Origin: Fragum whitleyi
Lineage: Eukaryota > Mollusca > Bivalvia > Cardiida > Cardiidae
DNA length: 64,000 nt
Assembly (NCBI GenBank): GCA_948146395.1
Contig: OX411556.1
Span: 4,997,083 to 5,061,082 of the forward strand
Reading direction: 5' to 3'
Below, in pieces: positions 35,995 to 48,200 of this stretch. The first letter of the stretch is position 1. Each line of letters opens with the position of its first letter. The notes under the pieces were generated by a model. That model was not told where the DNA came from, made no database searches, and was given only the letters and a program-made list of their open reading frames with translations. A program made the position numbers and the translations under genes.

Positions 35995-38900
35995 GTACGC
36001 TGACCTTGACTTTGACCTTAACCTCGAACATATGCGTACAGTTTGTTACATCGTGAAATTGATAGGATGAATGATATGAGCCCCAGCGTGAGATTTCCAA
36101 CAATTTCAATATGCGCAAAGCAAAGACTCTGATCAGCCTGTGCATCAGCACAGTCTGGCCAGAGTCATAACTATGCGTTTGGTAGATAGATAAGGTCTCA
36201 AAATATATGTAGGTAACTTTATATTTACATTACGTTGCTGTCAACGCTACTCAATGTTTGCAACCCACCAACATTTCAAATTGTTGGAAATGTCACGCAA
36301 AGGCTCATATTTGATTAATTTGGAATGCAATTGAATAAGTGTGTCGAGTGAGTTTTAAAAGAAATTTAAGGGAAGTCATACCATATAGATGATTTCGTCC
36401 AGATTGGACGAAATTATCGATATTTATTACCTCCCTTTAATAGAATATGCATAACACTTTTATGGATAGTTTTCTATGTCTTTACGACCCAACTAAGTCG
36501 GCGCAATCGATCGTGGATTTTTTTTGAGTAATTTTCATTTTGAATGTAGTTATTGATTTTAGCATCGTTAGCGATATTGAGCTTTTTTGAATGGTTTGAG
36601 TGAGGGTTTAGAAAGAATAAATGAAAGATTGAGTGTATGATTGAATAAATGAATGAATGACTGAATGGATGGAGCGCCGAGAGAGAGCGATTTAGAATAG
36701 TTTTGATCAAAACGGGAGTCAATTTCACGATATTATTAGTTGTGACAAAGACATTAAACACGTGCGTAACATTTCCAATAAATTCAAATGATAACGATGC
36801 AAAGACACCGTGCAGTTAAGGTAGCTACACAGTGTAATATGAACATACGCTGACTTCCTTTTAAAAAAGAAGTAAAGACCTGCACGGCATTCAATATGAC
36901 AAATGGTGCTTACTGTTAGCCAATTTAACCCCGCTTTGCGCGCGCACTTGCGAGCAAAGCGGGGTAAAAGGGCAACCGATTTGCACTGTATTGTCATCTA
37001 GAACGCATGGCTGATCCATTTATACAGTTTATAGTGAAGACTGGTCGGAGTATTTGCTTCACAAAAAACGTGCCTTTGATGGAAACTGTATAAAAAGACG
37101 TAACGACCTTATTTATCATCAGGACGCAAAATGAAAACTGTTTCCAGACCGCGTGGACCGACAGATCGGTCGGAATCATTGCTTTGTACTCATGTGAAAT
37201 TGTTTGCTAACTAAGCTCAAATACCCTGTGAAGTACAAAGGCTACCATAACTGAATAGAAAACGTAATTTCTGCAGTCTGAAGAGAATCTAAATCAGTTT
37301 TGCCAGTATGTTCCTTTAACATTGAAGCTGTCAAAATTTGGATTCATGATTATTATATAATTATTCGTAACCGATTTCTTTTTTTCAAAATCAAAAGTAT
37401 CATTCTAAAGTATAATCTATTTTATAAAAACGAAAACGCTACATTTCTTTAAAAGTAATCTTATGTTTGAACTGCATATCAATGAAACTAATTTGTCCAT
37501 TATGGCAAATTATCGATATCTTTATTTTTAGACACAGATGAAGGAAGAAAGCGATTAAGTGCACCTGATAATAACGGAAAGATGAAGCTTCGACCTGTGA
37601 TAAGTTCGACGTTCGACGAGGTCGACACAAAGGTTGTAAATGTCGACTTAAACAAGTATATTTTCCCGTTCGAGAATCTAGTATTCGAGGGAGGCGGAAG
37701 TAAAGGAGTTGCCTATTGTGGTGCAGTGAGGGTATGTGTTTACAAACAAACCACGAACATTTCAAAATCCCCAATATGAGTCTGTGAGTGACATTTCCAA
37801 CAAGTTAGGATGTGCGTGAAGTGCAAATATTAAGCAGCCTAGACAGCCACAGACTGTAGTTACCAGGGATCTGTTTTACTAAACATCTTACGAGCATTTT
37901 TTGCGTAAGACAAAAATTAAAGTTGCTCCTACAGTAGTAACTAAATATGGAATTCTACCATGCGTTATCTCATTGAAATCGTCTTCTAAAGACGATTTCA
38001 ATGAGATATTGCAAGGTAGAATCAAAAAATGAATGAAGGCACAAGGTTCGATTTGTGATTTCAACTTACGATTTATTTTTTGCACGTAGTTTAGTAAAAC
38101 AGGGCCGCGATGGTCTACGAATATTTGGAGATCCTTTCTATCTATCAAAGGCATAGTGAAGACTCTGGACAGACTGTGCGAATGCACATGCTGGGTAGAG
38201 TCTTTACTTTGCGGTTATTAGAAAATGCTGGAAATCTCACGCACAGGCTCATATGATATCTTTAACCTCTAATTGTATTAATTTCATCCATACAAACAGC
38301 TATCAATTCTTCTGTCTATAGCGCATGATAAAATAATAAACCTGACCCCCCCCCCCCTCCCTCACCTCTGTCCCGGCCCATCAGAGCAGACATTTTTAAA
38401 TATCAACTTCCAATAATTTGAAATATGGGTGTCGGTATTAACGAGATAATCATTGGTAGACTACTTTTAATGTATTTTACTTTTTAGCGATTTTGCATAA
38501 CAAAATCGCTTCTTGTCAATGTTTTAACCGGAAACAAAAATCTCACCGAATATGTGATTTGACTGGTCAGTATCACAGTTGATTGATGGCATCGAACGGT
38601 AAACGTAAATAGGTCCATCGTCTTTGGTTATTCTAAGATATTAAATGTGTATTTTCCTTGATTAATTCATTGTCACAATCACTAGGTTTTGTGTTTTAGG
38701 CACTTTAAAAAATAGTATACACAAACGTGAAGACTGTTTTAAAGTCTACATATAACTAAATGCCATGATTGAAAGCCTTTATGTCCCTTTAATTATATAA
38801 CAGTACAACGTATGAAACCATATGTTGGTTCTTACCATAAATTTTAGGCCCTAGAGGAGTTAGGTATTATGCCAAATATAAAGAGATTCGCTGGTGCTAG

Positions 38901-39200
38901 TGCTGGTGCTATGGCTGCAGCCTTGCTTGGCGTTGGGTATGACTCGTATGCCATTGAGGAATTCTTCAGCGAGGATCTGTCCAGAATATTTATAGGTAAT
39001 GTGAAGCTGTCTTTCAAGTCAGTAAATGCTTTTTTGGCCATTTTTGGGCCGGCTGAATGGAATTCCTAACTATTTGATTATCTTCTGTATGCTTTGAATA
39101 AAAGTTAAACGGGCGATTTTGAATCAGTTTGATTTCATTGAACATCAATTTCAGGATCATCTTAACTTTAGATACTTTTATTCAACTCAAAAATATAGAT

Positions 39201-39233
<33 letters not shown>

Positions 39234-42200
39234 GTATTGACATTTCCCCCAAGGAAGTTTTGGTTTGAAATTAACATTCACTATACCGAACTCCTAAACG
39301 ACAAGTTTGCTTTTGCCGAAAAGAAATATTTGTTTGGTTTTGAAATTGATTATAACCTAAATTAAAACTGTTTATTTAGATACTTTGTCGATGCGTTTTG
39401 GAGGATCATTAAACAGGTGAATTGTTTTTGTTTTATTTCAGACCATTCCTGTGGCCTGTTTAGTCTGCTACCAAATTTAGTACGTGGGTACGGCTGGAAT
39501 CCCGGACAGAGGGTCTATAACTGGCTCGGTGCTTTATTAGAAGATATTACGGGAAATGCAGATATAACATTTAAAGAGGTGGGTAATTATTAACATATAT
39601 AGTGCATGTTAATCTAAAATTATTTAGCAATTGTCGAAAAATGTATTTCAGGAGAAGGATTAAATTAATGATCTATTATTTAAAACATTGTATGCAATAA
39701 TGAATCCTAATAATTAATCAATGTATGTTAAATGAAAATGATAAAGATGTGGTATAAATAAAATTATACTGGTGAAGTTCCACATAACTTTAGTTGGGAA
39801 GTATTTGAAAATAAAAACTATTTGAAGAATTGAGGCTTCTCTATCAAAATATCGAGATGATGACAGCATATTTTTCACCATTGGGTGTTTATCCATACAT
39901 TTGATCATTCATGTCAGCTTATAAGAACGAGTTAATTCTATTGCGATTAGATCTACCAAATATATGGACAATTTATACATGATAACTACAGCTTGAATAT
40001 GTTGCAAAATCTGTGAATATACGTGAAATATCATATTTATTTCATAAAGAAGTGTATGGCGATCAAGGTAACAATTTCGGGAAAATTATTTTGTGACGCT
40101 ATTTAATTTGATACTGTTATCTCGTCCTTTTTAACAGAAACATATAGCCATTTCGGTGTTTTCGTTTATTCTAGGTATATGAAACTTTAGGGAGGGAGAT
40201 TTGCATCGTCATTACGAATCTTAACATGATGAATGCCGAATACTTCCATCCAAAAACCACACCGGATGTGCCCTTACGAATGGCAGTGCGCATGTCCATT
40301 TCTATACCAGGTATGACATCCATAAAATCTATTGGACTAAGAACCTAATATTATAATAAAAAAGACCATCACCACACGAAAACAGTATACGATAGTAAAG
40401 AAATGGTACAATGAACAACGCACTACATCTACCAGTTGTAAGACCCCAATTTAAAACATAAATATATAATACGTACTAAGTGTTTTGTATGAAAAAAATA
40501 TCTAACGAGGTTGGGGGTATTGATAATTGTCGAGGCTCTGCTGCCTTAAAATTATACATTGGACCAAAACAACCGACTACGTGGATATTTCTAGAGGTAT
40601 ATTTGATCAGAAAAAAATAATTTCGCTTAGAATGTCACTAAAGTAAAAGAAACCGGCGTGATCGAGCAAGCTTTAGAGAGTTGATTGATGGTCTTCGAAG
40701 ACTCCCTGTAAACGGCGACTCGGCATCAGAGCTGTATGGTTGTAATCAAAAATTCGTTTGATAATGTTTCGATTCCTTATTGATCAAATAGCGTTGGCGG
40801 GTTATGCAATGGATACGGGTGATTTTGAAGTTCCAAAAACACTGAAAATGCAGATCTATCGTCGGAGGGTATCCCAAAATACCTATTGCATCTTATACAT
40901 AAATAAAGTGCAATGGATTTCCCCATGCGATGCGATCTAAACCAGTAACAATTCTTCATTTAATTGGATTGTAGTTATTTTCTGATATTTGACATTTCTC
41001 TTTTCATAGGGCTATTCAAAGCTACAACATTTGAACAAAATGGCCAAGAAAACACTTATGTAGATGGTGGGCTCCTATGTAATTATCCTATCAACTGCTT
41101 TGACGGTAAGAAGATTTCTTTGACATAAAGATTAAACCACTTAAATCCTCATAGTTATGCATGTATAGAACAAACTATTTATTAATTCTTAGTATTTCAA
41201 TTTTCCTTTTTCACCCAATGATAAGGGAAGATTGGACATCTTAGCGAAAATAGATTTGTATACTCAGCAAAAATGAAAACTTGACACTTTTGAAATTTCA
41301 GTATTTTTGATTTCCAGTTCAAAGGAACATTATATGCTATGTTATAGCACATGGGAAGCAAGGATTGTATGAAATCCTTAAAAATGTAAAAGCACGTCCC
41401 CTACGCTACGGTGCATATTTTGCACGCGATTCCCAAAAACCTTGGCCTCATTTGGTACAATATAACCTACACTTAAGACACACTCTTTCATTAAATTGAT
41501 ATTTCGGATATGACATTTGAAAAAATGTTTTGAATACAATGATGTTACGACAATAAATAAGCACAGGCTGCCACTCGGAGCATATGAAAATTGAAAAAAA
41601 AACTCAAATATTCAGCAAATAATATCAAATTCCGTTTGAAATATGGACATGTAGAAATTTAGAATAGATGTCGACAGAAATGTAGATTAAATCAACAAAA
41701 ATGAAACCCAAACAAAATCACACTATGTTTCCTGATAAGAAGTCTGTCTTTTTATTTTCTTTTTCATTGTAATACTTGAGAACAAATTCGACATGCAAAC
41801 AACTTTGAATTTACCGTGAAAACTGCCTAAATTTAATCGAGACACTTTTCCTTATTTATTTATTACATTTATAATTTCTCTTTTCTCAAGGATTTCAAAA
41901 TATCAATCTAGAATGCCATAAGAATCCCACATTATCTGTACTTTCAGCGCTTTTATTTATTAAAGTCTCCTACCGGCGAAGGTAAAGGGGGCTATAGGTT
42001 TTCAATCTGTCCCCTCGTCTGTGCGCCTGTGTATGTTCATTCAGTTCTCCGTTTGTCCGCCCGACTGTCAGTTTATTAGTTTACTTTCTTTATTAGCCCT
42101 TAAAAATATTGAGCTGAATTTTTGATGTGCGATTCCACATCAATAAAAAACAGAACATGTTTGATTCCTGACCAAAGATAATCAAGAAATTGCAGTTTTC

Positions 42201-45200
42201 CGACCTATTTTCTGAATCTTTGGAGATTTTAAGCATGATTTTTAGTTTGTGAGTTTTCAAAAATAGGTAAGAGAACTGTAAGCGCTTTGTCTCATAGGGT
42301 TTTGAACCTGCTGAAACATAAGTACGACACTGAGTCGTGCAAACCAGTTATCATAGCTCCAGGTTCTTCAATCGATGTCCTCGGAACATCACAGATAGAA
42401 ATAGAGATTGGCAGTTCCAAGTTCCCAGCTCACATGATAGTTGCAGACATTGAGGCGGACGGAATCTTAGGTCTAGACTTTATGCAGGTATATAGTGGTA
42501 TTGTTGACCTAGGTACACAGTCTCTTATGTTTAACGGCAAAGCTCACAAACTTTACACATCTGGAAGAATAGGTTGTGTACAACAAACAAAGAAGAGCAT
42601 CTCTAGGCTAGAATATAAGAGAACTGGTTTAGAAGCTAAGAAACAACCTTGTATGAGGCATCTCGTGCATTCCGGGGACCGACCAAGAATAGATGATTCT
42701 GATACTAGGAAGAGGAGAGTAGGTTGTATGCATTGCAGAAGTACTTTCAAGAAGAGAGTATATCTGAAGAAGCACGTTAAGAAGTTTCATTGTGATACTT
42801 CAGACCAATGTAAGGCTGATCAAAGCCCTAGTAATAGTGATCCAACCTTCTCGGACGAAGCGTTTGAAAAACATAGACAACAAGATAAACTGTCCAATGG
42901 TAGGTCTTATGAAAAGCCTACCAAAAGGGTTCCAACCACGATTCAAACCTTTGATGATACTGAAACAGGGTTGGATAAACCAGTAAGGTGTTCCGGTGTG
43001 ACACCTAAGAATGAACCAAGTGCCAAAGCGAATAGGACAGGGATTTTGACTAAAACATCAAGAAATGGAAAAGGAATCAAAGTTGAATATGGTTGAGCGT
43101 GTGGCCGGGATTTAATTTAAAATTTATTTTGTCAGTCGGGACGACTGTAAACGGAGGCGTGGGTAGTGTAACGAAATTGGTCTGTAGGGTTCAAGTCTAT
43201 AAAAGACGGGATCAAAGTACCCACGTTCTCTTAGATCATTAGATGGACAGGTTGACAGTGTTTGTGTTGTTGCCATGGTGGCGCGTGCAGGATAGCACGT
43301 GCACCTAGAATCGAGTATAAAAGGAGCTGATTTCTCCGAGATCGCCCAGACCGCGACTGTTCATTGACGTGACAACATCTCCGAAAAGAAAGGCTATTTA
43401 TTAAATTTAATATTTATACATGTATCTTGGTTTGGGTAAGTGGTGAAAAAGACAAAGTGCTGCCAGATATCTGAATTATTGCAATGCAGAGACTCTGGCA
43501 GAACTAGTTCTGTGCCGCCACCCCGAACCAGGTATAGTATTAATAGTTAAAAGGTGGTCCAGACCTTGTTCAGACCAAGTTCAAGGTGTGTCTGGAACCA
43601 AGTGTTCGGAGAGTTGCGGGTTTAAACAAGTGTTTCGAGCTGGTTCAGACCAAGGCTCAGAAAGTGTTTTGGGAGATCTTGGAATCAGATTTAGAGGGTT
43701 CCAAGGTCATATTGAAATCTTTAGTGTCTGTAATTATACGTTGATTAATAGTTAATTTTTTAGGCAGATAGCAATTTTATGAAAATCATTTCAAATCATT
43801 GTTTAAATCATCATTTTTTTTGTGTGTGTATTTGTCTGGACTAAGTAGCCAGACCAGGTTTGAAGAAAAAAGTGTAGTAAATCCTAACCGCTCGGGATTT
43901 ACGTTACAACGGAAAGGTCCTTTGGTTCCAGTACATTGATGTTTGAGGAAGATGCAAGACTAATGAAAATTACTTTACAGCCGGTAGGGGACTTGGTATT
44001 GTCATACAATATCTCAGAATGCTTGTTTTTATTGTTGTTTCTGGTGGTGGTATTTTAACTAAAAATATCATTTGTATGAATAGGGTGGTGGCTCTCACTG
44101 AAAATGGAGGATAGTTTTCTAAACAGACTTCAGCCGCTTGAAGACTTTCCAAAATTATTCGAAAACAAAGAAAGATTTGGAACATACAATGACAAGACGC
44201 TTGGGTTTTCATTGGTATGTAAAGTTCGATTAAGCACATGTTTAAATTCTAACTATTCTATTTTATTCTTTAAGAAACCTCAGCAAACCGAATGGAAATG
44301 CAAATACTAAATTTCGCACAGAGGCGAGAAGAGGATTTTAATATTACAACTCTCTTATCTCTGCCATAAATGTGCAATAGGTTGAAAAATATTTTTATCT
44401 TATTACTATACAAATATCTGTATGATAACAACCCGTATGATATTTTTTATGATATCACATAGTTATTTTTAGAAAAATGATATAATGCAGTTATTTTTAG
44501 AAACTTGCATTTCAGTTAGAAACATCGACAAAAACAAGACAAATAGAGGTAATAAGATAAATATAATGCATACATAGTGTATTGTATGAAAAAAATATCT
44601 ATCTCGGTTGTGAGAATTGATAATTATCTCGACAGAGCCTCGACAATGATCAATTCTGCCAACCTCGTTAGGTATTTTTTCTCATACAATACACTAAGTA
44701 CGTATTATATATATATTAAACATTACGTAAAGACTTTATCAGATGAATTGTATATAAGGATTATTTTTCACACAATGAATAATAGAATCTACTTCGTAAC
44801 ACATTGTTATATAAGGCTTTGAAATTCTAGATTATTTCTCTCAGTTTTAAAGAAGAACATATTTCTTACAGTATGCGGACAACGAAAGAGATATTCTACG
44901 TGATATCCTAGAAAAGAGGGTCGGCGTATATCTGCCGGAATATCCAAAAACAAAACTTGCTGCGTAAGGGTTCTTTTTTAAGTTCTTTCGTTTTTCTATT
45001 TGCACAGTAATATTTTTAAAAAGAGCTACTTTTAGCATTATATGTCATATTCATTTAACATTTGTAAGGACGTAAAATTTGTTATTACTACACTAATACT
45101 ACACTATTTATTGTTCATTTGTCAATTTCGAAATTTTATGTCGTTTTAAGGTTTTAGTATGACACGCTTAAAATTTAAGCGCCTGGGGCCCGTTTTACTA

Positions 45201-48200
45201 AACTTCTTGCGAAAAAAATTAGTCGTCAGTCTAAACCACAAATCGTAACTGGTGTTTAATTTATAGTTAGATTCTGCCTCGCAATTGTTTTGTTTTTGTT
45301 TTTTTTTTTGGGGGGGGGGGGGGTTAAATTTATTTTTCTTCTAAAATCAACGACTAAAATGATTGAGATATTTAGATAAATAATGCATTACATTTATTGT
45401 TACTATATAAACTGAGCCTAGATAGTGTATTACCCGTTATCTCTCATCTATTAAAGGACAGTCTCCATTTCAATTAAATACGAATTTAAGCCATTTTTTT
45501 GAAGATGAAAATAATACGTTTATAATAGAATAGTAGTATTTTCTATCAAGGGACAAGATCAAGAAGAAGAAGCTGCAGGAGAAAGTAAAGTCAGAACACG
45601 CGAGAATATTGCATGCAGTTAGCGCATTTCTGAAGGTCAGTTGGTATTCAACCATATATTTAAAACACTTTGTTGCGCTTTTTTCAAATTCATTTAGCGA
45701 TTGTTGAACATGTACAAGGCTGTCCCAACATTATATTAAATCATATATAAGTGGTTAACCTTTAACAATAAAAATCCGTCCATTTTGAACTCACTTGGGT
45801 ACGAATTGCTCAATGTGAGCATTTTTACATTTAAACAGTATTCGTCATACGACAGCTTTCGTGCACCTTGCTTTCCAGCAATTCCTTCAATAATATCTTA
45901 AAATCAGCTGACCAATCTTAATCCAATATCCTCGAGTAATATTTTTCCGAAATTGATGAAAAAGATAAAGAAATTGAAATGTTCCTTTAGCTTTTAATGC
46001 CATGGCATCATAAACGTTATGGTGTAAGTAAACCTTTAAACTTGTCTTCTGTAAAACATGGATTAAGATAGCTTCGAGTTTTAATTTGGCGTGTCATCTT
46101 TTAGAAATCAACGCTTTATATGCACGCTCAAGATTCAGATTTGAGCTCAAATCGAGCGAAGCCTATTTACAAAGAGAGAAAAATAAAATATAAGAAAACA
46201 ATTTGCGAATCAATAGTAAAGATGTCCAAATGCCTGAGAGACTGGTTTGTGCATTAAAGGGCAAGATGAATCTCCTTGTTAATATTGCTTCAAAACTCGA
46301 CAAAAGTAACCAATATACCATTTTAGTTTGAATTAATGTTATTCCCCGTTTTGAACAATCTGTCAGTCATATCGCTGCGACTGGAGCACCTAAAAATATT
46401 CATTCCTGACATTCTTTACACCAGCACTACCATCACAATCTTTCCTTGGCTCAAGCTGTTAACCGACATATGTCCAATATAAACAACCAATTGGTGGGAG
46501 CCAATTACTCGAACAGGATGAATGCTGCTATTGGGGATCGAACCCGGGACCTTTAGATTGACAGTCAGTCACGACTTCAACTGTGCTATAACGACCACTT
46601 GTCTTGCTTTGACATATTTTGCTTTATGTAAATAGAACTTTTAAAGTACAGTTAAAAACACCGTGAAATTGACAAGATGAATGATTTTGGAATGATTTAA
46701 GAATGAAATTGAATGAATGTGTTGAGTGAGTTTTGAGTGAAATTGAATAGGGGGTGATTCAATATCGCTAATTTTGTTCAGAATGAACGAAATAAGCAAT
46801 ATAAATTACCTCCTTTAATACAGTATGCATACAAGTTCTATAAATAGCTTCCCATTTCTTCAAGAACCAATCAGACGCTAAAAGAAATTCAATTATTTCA
46901 GTGAAAACGCGATTTAGATCTTGTTTTTTGTTTTTTGTTGTTGTTTTTTTTTTTTTTTTTTTTTTTTTTTTTGATTTGGGAGGTAGTTGTTGATTGTTTC
47001 TTTTTTAGTCATTTTGAGCGTTTTTGATAGATTTGGGTGAGTGTTTGGAATGAATAAATGAAGCGATGAGTGAGTGATTTAGACTAATTTTGATTGAGAT
47101 GATTGTCAAGTTCACGATGTTACTAACTTACTGTATCCTTCTCATACAGGTTCTAAAGAAACACAATGCTGATAATGACGACAAGATCAATAAAGACGAG
47201 CTAACTAACGCCCTAAATGATGTAAGAATATCATAGCGTTGTTTTTGTACGTCAAACATATTGAAAATATATCACAAATCATTTCAATAATTTCCCGATG
47301 CCATTGCGATGTGCTGATTAAATGTCTTTAGTGATTTTTGACCAGGTCGAAGGTTTCTATCTTCTTTTCATTATCCAACTACTTCAATTTTCATAATTCC
47401 AACATTTACAACATTCAATAGCTTCATATTTTGAATTTACTTTTGGTTGTTTTGTTTGTTTGAATGGGATGGAACATCGCTTTAAATAACTTTCGGTCAT
47501 ATTGCGGTGGCTGGAGCATCTACGGTGAATTTCTGGTATTTCTCCCACCAAGAATACCATTACAAAATTTTCCTTCTCTCCTGCTGTTATCCAAACTAAA
47601 AGGTCTGAAAGGATATGTGTCTCCGCTGGTGATCGAACCCAAAGCAGCCTCTAATTGTAAATTGGGAGTCATCAGCGCCATGCTGGCAGCGGTAGCTGGG
47701 TTTTGAGAGTACGGATCAAGATATATCAACAAGCTAGAACACTTTATATAATGTGTGGCTACCTAAACCCTCGTAATTATAGATTGAACACCCGAGAACT
47801 ACAAGGTTCTGCTCTCGCACAAACTAATCATTTCTAGCTTTTTCATTTAGAGACAGTATCCTGACAAGGATTGATTGTTGCACTTCAATACTATCATTAG
47901 TCACCATCACTGTCGTATCAATACCTAACTATCCTGTTCATATTGAAACTAAATTGAGACATTTTTTTTTTCAATTGTTCTTCGAGCCTAGCTTCGGCGT
48001 TGAAGTGAGATTATAAATGCTTTAGACATGTAACAAGATACAGATGTTAATGTAAGGAACCCGTAATAGTTCCGAAACATTTCGGACCCCTTGAACTTTC
48101 ACAATGTTGACCGAGGTTTCCTAATGAAAATCATTGTTAAAGTTCCCCAATTTTGCAAAACTATTACGGGTCGACTACCTTAAGTCTCCATGTTGTAGTA

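Noticed and set aside
38869..39069. A stand-alone 66-residue lipase fragment starting at an internal Met
   Set aside because: It is exon 3 read through its donor. The in-phase joins on both sides show that it is part of the larger gene.
42287..43096. A host zinc-finger gene
   Set aside because: The N-terminal half is a retropepsin remnant, there is no ATG at its start, and an LTR follows at once.
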